Shown piece after piece: positions 54,509 through 64,000 of a DNA stretch of 64,000 nt. Position 1 is the first letter of the stretch. Each line of letters starts with the position of its first letter. The notes under the pieces are model-generated. The model was not told the origin of the DNA and made no database searches. It saw nothing but the letters and a program-made list of their open reading frames with translations. A program made the position numbers and the translations under genes. This DNA comes from Longimicrobiales bacterium (GTDB lineage Bacteria > Gemmatimonadota > Gemmatimonadetes > Longimicrobiales > Gaopeijiaceae), in the NCBI GenBank assembly GCA_028284495.1, contig JANQRP010000033.1:1-64000 (forward strand). Direction: 5' to 3'.

Positions 54509-55356
54509 CCGCCCACCCGTTCCGCGCCCGCATACACGTTGAACGCACCTCCGCGCGCGAAGCCGATCACGGTCAGGCCGAAGCGCCGGGCGAGATCGAC
54601 CGCCAGACTCGACGGTGCTCCCACGGCGACGAGGGCCGAGATCCCCGCGGCGACGGCCTTCTGGACGATATCGAAGGAGAGTCGGCCGCTGACGACGAGC
54701 ACGTGGTCGTGAAGAGGCAGACGCCCATCGAGCATCGCCGCCCCGGCCACCTTGTCGACGGCGTTGTGACGCCCGACGTCCTCCTGCACGTCGACCGTGG
54801 CGCCGTGCCGATCGAACAGCCCGGCCGCGTGCAGGCCGCCCGTTCGCTCGAACACCGCCTGCGAGGCGCGGAGTCGCTCGGGCAGCGACAGGATCTCCTC
54901 GGCCGTGAGCATCAGGTCGCCGCCCGGAAGGGGCGCACACCCGGCCACCTGGGCCTCGACCGCCTCGATCGAGGCCTTGCCGCACACGCCGCAACTCGAC
55001 GTCGTGTAGAAGTTCCGGGTCAGGAGCGACGGATCCACGGAATCGCGGAGGCTCACGGTCACGACATTGAACTCCTGCGGCGTCACCTTGTGGCAGTACC
55101 GGATGTCCTGGACCGCCTCGCGGCTCGCCACGATGCCTTCGCCGAGGAGGAATCCGGCCGCGAGCTGGAAGTCGTTTCCCGGCGTCCGCATCGTCACCGA
55201 TACCGGAATCTCCGTCCGGCCATCGCCCGCCGGGACGTCGACCCGAATCTCGAGCGGCTCCTCGACGGCGAGAAGGTCTTCCCGTCCCGTCCAGTCCGCA
55301 GACTCGAACCGACGTACCCGTACCCGGTTCATGCTTCGCCCGTGTCCCTGCTTCAC
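54505..55356 (-). CDS. fdhD: Formate dehydrogenase accessory sulfurtransferase FdhD
   Basis: A 283-residue protein that delivers sulfur to the molybdenum of formate dehydrogenase. Diagnostic elements are the catalytic CGVCG loop (SSCGVCGKAS, near residue 125), AVEEPLEIRV, DVGRHNAVDKV and SGRLSFDIVQK. The start is GTG 55356, preceded by AGGAGG 4 nt upstream; ATG 55332 eight codons later is the alternative. It is divergent from the formate dehydrogenase structural genes, sharing the 204-nt intergenic region. Confidence 0.93.
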   Translation of the reverse strand: MKQGHGRSMNRVRVRRFESADWTGREDLLAVEEPLEIRVDVPAGDGRTEIPVSVTMRTPGNDFQLAAGFLLGEGIVASREAVQDIRYCHKVTPQEFNVVTVSLRDSVDPSLLTRNFYTTSSCGVCGKASIEAVEAQVAGCAPLPGGDLMLTAEEILSLPERLRASQAVFERTGGLHAAGLFDRHGATVDVQEDVGRHNAVDKVAGAAMLDGRLPLHDHVLVVSGRLSFDIVQKAVAAGISALVAVGAPSSLAVDLARRFGLTVIGFARGGAFNVYAGAERVGG

Positions 55357-55453
55357 ACCGCCTCCTGCCTCGTCCGACTCGCCCTCGCGGCACCGCTGCC
55401 CCGTTCAAGATCGGCGCCGGCGCGGACGGGCACCAGCCGAGCGGCCACCGGCT

Positions 55454-55483
55454 TTGCTCGCCGATCGGGTCGGGGCCTATCTT
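55454..55483 (+). promoter_or_regulatory. Candidate sigma-70-type promoter of the formate dehydrogenase operon
   Basis: TTGCTC (55454-55459) and TATCTT (55478-55483) are separated by 18 nt, inside the 204-nt fdhD / NuoE-NuoF intergenic region. It would give a leader of about 70 nt to ATG 55561. The match is moderate. Confidence 0.4.
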
Positions 55484-55560
55484 GGCCGCGACGAGGGGCG
55501 GTCGGTGTCCAGGCGCGTCCGTGGCCTCGACCCGGTGAGCACGACGGAGGTAGCGACGGG

Positions 55561-57279
<1,719 letters not shown>

Positions 57280-57308
57280 CAGCGGGATGAACACGTCGAG
57301 GAGACGGA

Positions 57309-60077
57309 ATGAGTGACCGGAACGGAAGGGGCGGCGAGTCCGACGGGGCGGGGGCGGCGAACACCCTCACCCTGGATGGGATGGAGGTTTCGTTCGAGCC
57401 CGGCGAGACGCTGTACGAGATTGCCGAGCGGCACGGGAAGATGGTCCCGACCCTCTGCTACGACGAGCGGCTGGAGCCGTTCGGCGGCTGCCGGCTCTGC
57501 ATCGTCGAACTGGAGGGGAGCCGGAATCCGGTGGCCTCCTGCACCCACCGCGCGGAGCCGGGGATGGTCGTCCGGACCCACACGGCGCATCTCGAGACGC
57601 ACCGGCGCACGCTCATGGAGATGGTCGCCTCCGAGAACCGCGAGGTCGACGTCGATCCGCTCAGTGGCTACGCATCGCAGGAGATGGCGACGCTCGTCGA
57701 TCGCTACGACGCCCGTACCGGTCGCTTCGCGGGTCACCGCTCGGGCGTGAGCCGCCCCGACGACGACAACCCCTTCATCCTGCGCGACTACGAGAACTGC
57801 ATCTCCTGCTACCGCTGCGTCCGGGTCTGCGCGGAGCAGGAGGGCGACTACGCCATCAGCGTGAAGAACCGGGGCTTCGAGACGCGGATCACCGTGGAGT
57901 TCGACGGGCTGCTCAAGGACTCGGCGTGCACCTTCTGCGGGCAGTGCATCCAGACCTGTCCGACCGGCGCGCTCGCCGACCTGAAGGCACTCGCGAACCG
58001 CGACATCCCGGGCGAGACCGAGAAGACCCGGACGATCTGTCCGTACTGCGGCGTCGGGTGCTCGGTGGACGTCATGACGCGCGGCGACACGATCGTGGGC
58101 GTCCAACCAGCCATGGATGGTCCCGCCAACGAAGGTGCGCTCTGCGTGAAGGGACAGTTCGCCTTCGACTTCGTGCAGCACCCGGACCGACTGAAGACCC
58201 CGTTCGTGCGCGGTGACGACGGTGAACTCCGCCCCGCGACGTGGGACGAGGCGCTCGACCGCGCGGCCGACGGACTCGGCAACGTGGTCCGGAAGCACGG
58301 CCGCCATGCCGTCTACGGCGTCGCGTCCGGACGCGCGCCCCACGAGGCCGCGTACATGATGCAGCGCTTCATGCGGGCGGGGCTCGGGACCCACAACATC
58401 GACAACTGCAGTCGAGCCTGACACGCTCCCACAGTCGCCGGTCTGGCGGCAACGATCGGGCGGGGCGCCATGTCGAACCCGCTCCGAGACATGGAGGAGC
58501 CCGATGTGTACTTCTGCATCGGGACGAACATGACCGAAGCGCACCCGGTCGCGGCGACCCGTATCAAGAAGGGGCTCGCGCGGGGTGCGCGGCTCGTCGT
58601 GGCCGACCCGCGGCGGATTCGCCTCGCCGAGATCGCCGACCTGCATCTTCAGCTGCGTGTCGGGACGGACGCCTCCCTGCTCCTCGGGATCGCGCACGTC
58701 ATCGCCCGGGAAGGGCTCGTCGACGAATCGTTCATGGCCGAGCGAACCACCGGCGGCGTGGACTTCCTGGAGCACGTCAGGGAGTTCACACCCGAGTGGG
58801 CGGAGTCCGTCACCGACGTGCCCGCGGCCGACATCGAGAGGGCCGCACTGATGTACGGCGGGGCCGAACGCGGCGCGATCTACTACACGCTCGGCATCAC
58901 CGAGCACGTCTGTGGCGTCGACAACGTGCAGAGTCTCTGCAACCTCGCCCTCATGACCGGCAACGTCGGGCGCGAGGGGACCGGCATCAATCCGATGCGC
59001 GGCCAGAACAACATCCAGGGCGCGGGCGACTGCGGTGCGCTGCCCACCAACTATCCGGGCTTCCAGTCGGTGCTCGATCCCGCGAACCGGGCGAAGTTCG
59101 CCGCCGTATACGGCCGCGAGGCGGACCTCGAGAAGGGCATGACCAAGGTACAGGCTCTGAACCTCGCCGGCGATCGCATCCGGGCGATGTTCATCGACGG
59201 CGAGAACACCGTCGTCACCGACCCCGACCGTCAACACTGCGAGAAGGCGCTGGGTAGCCTCGACTTCCTCGTGGTCGCCGACATCTTCATGACGGAGACG
59301 GCGGAGCTCGCCGACGTGGTCTTCCCCGCCTCGGGCTGGGCCGAAACCGACGGCGTGTTCACCAACACCGAGCGGCGTGTGCAGCGCGTCCGGGCGGCCG
59401 TCCCGCCTCCCGACGAGGCGAGGCCGGACTGGTGGATCATCAACGAGCTCGCCCGCCGAATGGGCTTCCAGAACTTCGAGTTCGAATCCCCGAAGGAGAT
59501 CTTCAACGAGCTCTGCGAGCTGTCCCCCCTCTACCACGGGCTCGACTGGGACAGGATCGAACACGGCGAGTACCAGTGGCCCGTGCCCGAGGCCGGGCAC
59601 CCCGGCACGCCGCGTCTCCACGAGGACGAGTTCCCGAACGGCCGGGGCGTCTTCAAGCTGATCCGGTACCGCGACCCGGCGGAGACGCTTTCGGACGCTT
59701 ACCCCGTGTGGCTCACGACCGGCCGCAGGCTCGCCTCGTACCACAGCCGGACCCAGACGGGCCGCGCGAAGGGGATCGACTACCTGCTCCCGGAGGAGAC
59801 CCTCGAGGTCCACCCCGACGACGTGGCCGAGTGGGGCCTCGAGGATGGCGGATGGGCCACGATGGCGAGTCCGCGGGGCGAGATCTCCATCCGCGTGCAG
59901 GCCACCAACCGCTCGCCGCGCGGGACCGTCTTCGCGAGCTTCAGCTTCGCGGATACTCCCGTGAACGATCTGACGGGGGGTGGCTACGATCCCGACACGG
60001 ACACGGCCGAGTTGAAGGTCTGTCCGGTACGGGTGACGCCGCGCGAAGGCCTTGGCCGGGGTGGGACCGGCGCATAG
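57309..60077 (+). CDS. fdhA: Selenocysteine-containing formate dehydrogenase alpha subunit
   Basis: A 922-residue molybdo-bis-MGD enzyme that oxidises formate to CO2. The reading frame is interrupted by TGA at 58419-58421 (residue 371) and continues in the same frame. The flanking residues CSRA-U-HAPTVAGL match the Sec site of FDH-H (U followed by His), so TGA is read as selenocysteine. Domains in order: plant-type [2Fe-2S] (about 20-95), two [4Fe-4S] ferredoxin clusters (CISCYRCVRVC, CTFCGQCIQTCP), the MGD [4Fe-4S] site (CPYCGVGCSVDV), the catalytic domain, and the C-terminal molydopterin dinucleotide-binding domain (from about 800). Upstream is the NuoE-NuoF fusion, indicating an NAD-linked FdsABG-type complex. 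Naive gene calling would split it into two genes at 58421/58470. Confidence 0.93.
58419..58450 (+). promoter_or_regulatory. Sec codon and bacterial SECIS hairpin in fdhA
   Basis: TGA (58419-58421) is followed 12 nt later by a 6-bp stem (58434-58439 with 58445-58450, one G-T pair). Its 5-nt loop is GGTCT (58440-58444), identical in the core to the SelB-binding GGUCU loop of E. coli fdhF. The loop begins 18 nt after the TGA, within the usual spacing. Confidence 0.85.
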
Positions 60078-60098
60078 GCTTCGGCGTTCGGCGGGCCG

Positions 60099-61244
60099 GT
60101 GGCAAAGCTCGATCGCCCGACCGCCGTCCTGCCCGACCCGACCTTCCGCCACGACCCCGACGTGATCCGAGACTCCCCGCCCGACGCACCTCCCTTCCTG
60201 ATCCCCCGTGGGCTCTTCGGGGGTGCGCTCATGGGTGTGGCCAACCTCGTGCCGGGCATCTCGGGGGGCACGATGCTCCTCGCGGTCGGGATCTACGAGC
60301 GCTTCATCGAGGCGGTCGCCCGCGCGACGGCGCTGCGGTTCGACCGGTCCACTCTGACGACGCTCGGCAGCGTGGGCCTCGCCGCCGCCGCCGCGATCGT
60401 CCTGCTCGCCGGGCCGGTGAAGCAGCTCGTGGTGATGCACCGCTGGGTCATGTACTCGCTGTTCATCGGCCTCACCCTGGGGGGTGTCCCGGTGATACGG
60501 GCGCTGATTCGCGAGTCGTCGGCGGCGCGGCGCGACGACTCGGGGGCGGGGGCCATCCGCGCCGGCGCGGTGGTCGGGTTCCTGGCGATGGTCCTGCTCG
60601 CATGGGTGCAGATGCGGGGCGGGGACGGCGGTGCGTCGGACGGGTGGGTGATCCTCTTCGTCGCCGGCGCCGCGGCCGCCGCCGCCATGATCCTTCCGGG
60701 GGTATCGGGCGGCTACCTGCTGCTCGTGCTCGGTGCGTACCTGCCGATCCTCGACGGGATCGACGGGTTCCGTGCGGCCCTCTCCGCGGGTGACGTGGGG
60801 GCGCTCGTCTCCGTGGGCACCGGGGTGATTCTCCCGGTGGCTCTCGGCGTGGGCATCGGGATCGCCGTGGTGAGTCACGCCCTCCGGTGGCTGTTCTCCC
60901 GATACCGCCTCGCGACGCTCGGAGTACTCCTGGGCCTCCTCGTCGGCGCGGTCGTGGGCCTCTGGCCGTTTCAGACCGCGCGCGTGCCGGAACCCGGGGA
61001 GCTCATCAAGGGGCGGGTTGTCGAGGTGGTCGACGACGGGACCGGACGCGGGATCCCCGACGGTGTGACCATCCGATTCGCCGACACCGGCGAGCCCGTC
61101 GACCTGGAGGATCTGCCGACCGACGCGTACGCACCGACCCCCTGGCAGACGCTGGTCGCACTGCTGCTGCTGAGCGCCGGCTACACGACGACGGCGGTGA
61201 TCGGGCGGGTGGGAAAACCGTTGACCCGCGACCGGCCGGCGTGA
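60099..61244 (+). CDS. DUF368 (PopT-type) polyprenyl-phosphate transporter
   Basis: A 381-residue polytopic membrane protein of the DUF368 family. It carries two related signature loops, GVANLVPGISGGTM (about 47-60) and MILPGVSGGYLLLVLGAYL (about 195-213). About ten helices are visible. DUF368 proteins are implicated in flipping undecaprenyl phosphate back to the cytoplasmic face for reuse. The start is GTG 60099, 21 nt after fdhA. A non-membrane stretch (about 305-350) near the C-terminus is unusual for the family. It precedes a UbiA-type polyprenyl-phosphate enzyme, supporting a lipid-carrier theme. Confidence 0.87.
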   Translation: MAKLDRPTAVLPDPTFRHDPDVIRDSPPDAPPFLIPRGLFGGALMGVANLVPGISGGTMLLAVGIYERFIEAVARATALRFDRSTLTTLGSVGLAAAAAIVLLAGPVKQLVVMHRWVMYSLFIGLTLGGVPVIRALIRESSAARRDDSGAGAIRAGAVVGFLAMVLLAWVQMRGGDGGASDGWVILFVAGAAAAAAMILPGVSGGYLLLVLGAYLPILDGIDGFRAALSAGDVGALVSVGTGVILPVALGVGIGIAVVSHALRWLFSRYRLATLGVLLGLLVGAVVGLWPFQTARVPEPGELIKGRVVEVVDDGTGRGIPDGVTIRFADTGEPVDLEDLPTDAYAPTPWQTLVALLLLSAGYTTTAVIGRVGKPLTRDRPA

Positions 61245-61306
61245 ACCATCGCGGCATCCACCGCTCGTCCCCGCCACTCGCCAATGACCCTCGCAATGGA
61301 GCCGCC

Positions 61307-61810
61307 GTGGCGCGCGCTACCCTGGTCCTCTCGTCCGTGCTTCTCGCCGCCGCCTGCACCGCCCCCGCGGAGACGCCGCCCCCACCCGCCGAACCGACCT
61401 TCTCCGCACCGGACGAGCAGGCGATTCGCCAGCTCCGCGACGACTGGGCGCAGGCGTGGGTCGACGACGACGCGGAGCCGCGGGTCGGGCAGGCTACGCC
61501 CAACTACTTCGAGGCGCGCGCGACGCCGCGGGTGGGTATCGACCCGCGGCGGGAGAGGGTCGCCTCCTCGAACTTCGACTACTCGTCCATCCACCTGACG
61601 GTCGAGCGCCTCGAGGGCTCGGGCGACGTGGCCTGGGTCTGGGTGCCGGGGACCAATCGCTACGAACGGCGGGCGGAGGGAGACCGCCGCGTAAGCGACT
61701 GGAACGGCATCGGGGCCCTCGAACGGACGTCCGAGGGCGACTGGAAGTTCGCCGGGATCGCCTTCCAGGGCTCGGGAAGCCGGCCGGACTCGACGGCCGT
61801 CGGCGCGTAG
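61307..61810 (+). CDS. Lipoprotein with NTF2/SnoaL-like (DUF4440) domain
   Basis: A 167-residue protein. The N-terminus ends in LLAAAC, an acceptable lipobox (lipidated Cys about residue 17), followed by a Pro/Ala-rich linker. The body (AIRQLRDDWAQAWVDDDAEP ... DWKFAGIAFQGSG) resembles NTF2/SnoaL-like, DUF4440-type small domains. Start GTG 61307 with GGAG upstream. Role unknown. Confidence 0.65.
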   Translation: MARATLVLSSVLLAAACTAPAETPPPPAEPTFSAPDEQAIRQLRDDWAQAWVDDDAEPRVGQATPNYFEARATPRVGIDPRRERVASSNFDYSSIHLTVERLEGSGDVAWVWVPGTNRYERRAEGDRRVSDWNGIGALERTSEGDWKFAGIAFQGSGSRPDSTAVGA

Positions 61811-61894
61811 CCTCGGGCGACCCAGGATCATCGACTTGATACCGTCCGTGCGCGTCGAGCGAGCCGGATTGACGCGCCACCGGCGCCCCACTCC

Positions 61895-62770
61895 ATGAGT
61901 GCCTGGGTCCGGCTCCTCCGCATCCACCAGTGGCTGAAGAACCTGCTCGTGTTCGTGCCCCTGGTCGTATCGGGTCAGTTCTGGATCGCCGACAGCGTAC
62001 TCAGGGCCTTCGGGGCGTTCATTGCCTTCTCCCTCCTCGCGTCGTCCACGTACATCGTGAACGATCTGGCCGATCTCGAGGCGGACCGGCGGCACCCGCG
62101 GAAACGCCACCGGCCCCTCGCGGCGCGCCGGATTCCCGTACTCCACGGCGCGGCGGCTTCCGTGACGCTCCTCGCACTTTCGGCGTCACTCGCGATCGCC
62201 CTCGGCCCCGCTCTCTCCGCCGTCCTGGGCGCCTACCTCGTCGCCACACTCGGCTACTCACTGGTCGTAAAGCGCTACTTCGGGATGGACGTCGTTCTGT
62301 TGTCCATTCTCTACACGCTTCGAATCTTCGCCGGAACGTCGGTGATCGACGTACGGATCTCGTTCTGGCTCTTCGCGTTCTCGGTCTTCTTCTTTCTCGG
62401 TCTCGCCCTCGTCAAGCGATGCGCCGAGCTTCGTACGATCGAGTCTCAGGGAGAGAGCGGTGCGGCCGGCCGCAACTACGGCGTGGACGACTACGCCATC
62501 ATGGCGGGGCTCGGAGTCTCGGCGTCCATGGTGGCCGTACTGGTCTTCTGCCTCTACGTGAACGAGAACACCCAGACGGGGCAGTATGCGCAGGCCGACC
62601 TGCTGTGGCTCATCGTGCCCGGTCTCACCTACTGGCTGATGCGGATGTGGGTGAAGACCCACCGAGGCGAGATGACCGACGATCCGATCGTGTTCTCGGT
62701 CCGTGACGGAGGCACGCGACTCACGGCTCTCCTGTGTGTCGCCGTCGCCGTGGCCGCGCAGGTGCTATGA
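61895..62770 (+). CDS. UbiA-family decaprenyl-phosphate phosphoribosyltransferase-like enzyme
   Basis: A 291-residue membrane prenyltransferase-fold protein with eight or nine helices. The first Asp-rich motif NDLADLEADRRHPRKRHRPLA (NDxxDxxxD) and the following basic HPRKRHRP are those of DPPR synthases, which transfer 5-phosphoribose to decaprenyl phosphate for arabinofuranose donors. A second motif includes KRCAELRTI. Other UbiA members transfer prenyl groups to quinones; the HPRKRHRP signature favours the ribosyl type. Its stop overlaps the next start (ATGA). Confidence 0.85.
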   Translation: MSAWVRLLRIHQWLKNLLVFVPLVVSGQFWIADSVLRAFGAFIAFSLLASSTYIVNDLADLEADRRHPRKRHRPLAARRIPVLHGAAASVTLLALSASLAIALGPALSAVLGAYLVATLGYSLVVKRYFGMDVVLLSILYTLRIFAGTSVIDVRISFWLFAFSVFFFLGLALVKRCAELRTIESQGESGAAGRNYGVDDYAIMAGLGVSASMVAVLVFCLYVNENTQTGQYAQADLLWLIVPGLTYWLMRMWVKTHRGEMTDDPIVFSVRDGGTRLTALLCVAVAVAAQVL

Positions 62771-64000
62771 CCGGTCCGACCAGGGTCAACGACCCGCCGG
62801 CCGATGACGTCCTCTCGGCCGCCGAGCAGTTCCCGCGATGGCTGATCGGTGCCGCGACGATCTACGCGCTCCTGCTCTACACCCTCGCGCTGCGCTGGTA
62901 TGCGCTCGGTTACTTCGACGTCTACAACGTGTTCTTCGACGCGGACGCGAACACGAACCTGCAGTCGCTCGCCCACGGGTGGGGGCGCCACACCGTGATT
63001 CACCCGCTCCTCGAGACCCCGGCGTTCGGGTTCCGTCTCGTCTCCTCTGCGGCCGGGATCCTCGGCCTGGCGGTTGACCCGGTGGCCGTTCGGGAGATTC
63101 TCGCGCTGATGCTGAACCCGGCGGCGGTGGGAGTCACACTCCTACTCTTCCACGGAAGCCTTCGAAACATCGCGTTCACGAGGCTCGACGCGGCGCTCTG
63201 GACGGGCGTGTTCGCGGCCGGCCTGTCGACGATCGTCTTCGGGGCGATGCCCGAGACCTACGCGCTTTCCTCGCTGCTCATCGTCGCGTGCTTCTACCTC
63301 TACTCGCGAAGCGCCGCAGCGAGAGCCGCCGGACGTCCGAACGACGGTCCCCCTGGCGCGATCTGGATGGCGCTCGCCGCCGCGATCGCGGGCGTGACCG
63401 TGACGAACGTCGCGGCATTCGCCGTCATCTACGGGGCTCACCTGAGATTCAATCGGAATCGGTCCATGGCGGAGGCCGCCGTCGTCAGCGTGGGCATGGC
63501 CGCCGCGGGGCTCGTCGCGGTCATCGCGATGTACGAGGTCGTTCACCTCGTCGTCCCGATCGAGAAGGGGCAGTACGTGGTGAGCCGCTACATCGTTGGC
63601 GGAATCGACGAGATCCCGGGCAACGTCATTCACTTCGTCGGCGCGTCGAGCTCAGTGCTTTTGCCCATCGGAGTCGACTCGATGCCGAACGGGCTGTGCG
63701 GCGAGTGGACATGCAACCAGCTGGTGCTCAACCGGAACAACGTGTCACCGCTTCCGACGATCGCCTGGCTCAAGGCGGCCGGAGTCCTCGCCCTTTGGGT
63801 CTACTGCGCCCGGATCGCGATTCGTACTCCGGGGCGCACTCGCGAGGTGCTGCTGATCGCGGCTGGCGTGATCCTGTCCAACCTCTCGATCCACTCGGTC
63901 TTCGGGTCGGAGATGTTCCTGTACACGCAGCACTGGGTCCTCGCAGCGGTGGTGTTGCCGGCGATCGCGCTCCGCGACCATCGGCGCGTCGGCTTCGCGC
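62767..64000 (+). CDS. Polytopic membrane protein, possible GT-C glycosyltransferase (3' end cut by window)
   Basis: Starts at ATG 62767, overlapping the UbiA-family stop (ATGA), and stays open to the right edge (411 codons seen). Multiple membrane helices are present. An early extracytoplasmic loop has FFDADANTNLQSLAHGWGRH and HPLLETPAFG (about residues 55-80), an Asp/His-bearing loop as in GT-C glycosyltransferases using polyprenyl-phosphate sugars. Coupling with the phosphoribosyltransferase-like gene fits a pentose or arabinan-like glycan pathway, but the family cannot be stated firmly. Incomplete. Confidence 0.6.
   Translation, partial: MTGPTRVNDPPADDVLSAAEQFPRWLIGAATIYALLLYTLALRWYALGYFDVYNVFFDADANTNLQSLAHGWGRHTVIHPLLETPAFGFRLVSSAAGILGLAVDPVAVREILALMLNPAAVGVTLLLFHGSLRNIAFTRLDAALWTGVFAAGLSTIVFGAMPETYALSSLLIVACFYLYSRSAAARAAGRPNDGPPGAIWMALAAAIAGVTVTNVAAFAVIYGAHLRFNRNRSMAEAAVVSVGMAAAGLVAVIAMYEVVHLVVPIEKGQYVVSRYIVGGIDEIPGNVIHFVGASSSVLLPIGVDSMPNGLCGEWTCNQLVLNRNNVSPLPTIAWLKAAGVLALWVYCARIAIRTPGRTREVLLIAAGVILSNLSIHSVFGSEMFLYTQHWVLAAVVLPAIALRDHRRVGFA

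Noticed and set aside
57309..60077. fdhA as a pseudogene or two separate genes
   Set aside because: Same frame on both sides of the TGA, exact FDH Sec context and a SECIS hairpin with GGTCT loop.

Overview
This window is very GC-rich chromosomal DNA, almost wall-to-wall protein genes, with many start/stop overlaps (ATGA or GTGA) that indicate tightly packed operons. I saw no rRNA, tRNA, CRISPR array, transposase or phage gene. The gene content suggests a free-living Gram-negative aerobe: outer-membrane-type secreted proteins, type IV minor pilins, a system I (Ccm) cytochrome c maturation cluster, menaquinone synthesis, and an NAD-linked formate dehydrogenase. Together with the sequence flavour of the proteins this best fits Gemmatimonadota. 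That assignment is inference, because no marker rRNA is present.

Layout. 179-14326 (minus): a secreted barrel-like protein, threonine aldolase, the ccm cluster (ccmE-F-CcmI/zinc-ribbon-A-B-C-D), glycerol kinase, then glmM-glmS-dtd-maf. 14524-21384 (plus): a trans-sulfuration PLP enzyme, an M48 peptidase, purD, a YbjQ protein, mutM, and a secreted pair consisting of a Cys-rich small protein interrupted by an in-frame TGA and a beta-propeller protein. 21461-28160: menG (minus), an ECF sigma / anti-sigma / polymer-forming membrane protein / LiaF-like / small membrane protein operon (plus), and a Mrp-type ATPase (minus). 28384-38887: pruA (plus), then a long minus-strand run of penicillin-acylase-like hydrolase, a second trans-sulfuration PLP enzyme, a STAS/GHKL regulatory pair, a PfkB kinase, a ROK kinase and lepA. 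39285-49043 (plus): a membrane PAS-GGDEF-EAL protein, then a 2-TM protein, an orphan VirD4/TraG-like ATPase, a giant beta-helix membrane protein and a TupA-like ATP-grasp protein. 49021-55356 (minus): mobB, four type IV prepilin-like genes, mobA and fdhD. 55561-64000 (plus): a NuoE-NuoF fusion, a selenocysteine formate dehydrogenase alpha subunit, a DUF368 (PopT-type) transporter, a lipoprotein, a UbiA-family phosphoribosyltransferase and a truncated polytopic membrane protein.

How the genes work together. mobA, mobB and fdhD supply and mature the bis-MGD cofactor for the formate dehydrogenase encoded beside them. Its alpha subunit is read through a TGA (58419-58421) followed by a textbook SECIS hairpin, so the genome must encode selenocysteine machinery outside this window. 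The most novel locus is 41521-49043. The VirD4-like ATPase carries two copies of an unfamiliar ~150-residue module at its C-terminus, the translationally coupled beta-helix membrane protein carries a third copy at its N-terminus, and no relaxase or other type IV secretion gene is nearby. The second item of interest is the in-frame TGA at 19909-19911 in a secreted Cys-rich gene, either a nonsense mutation or, given Sec usage in this genome, a possible new selenoprotein.
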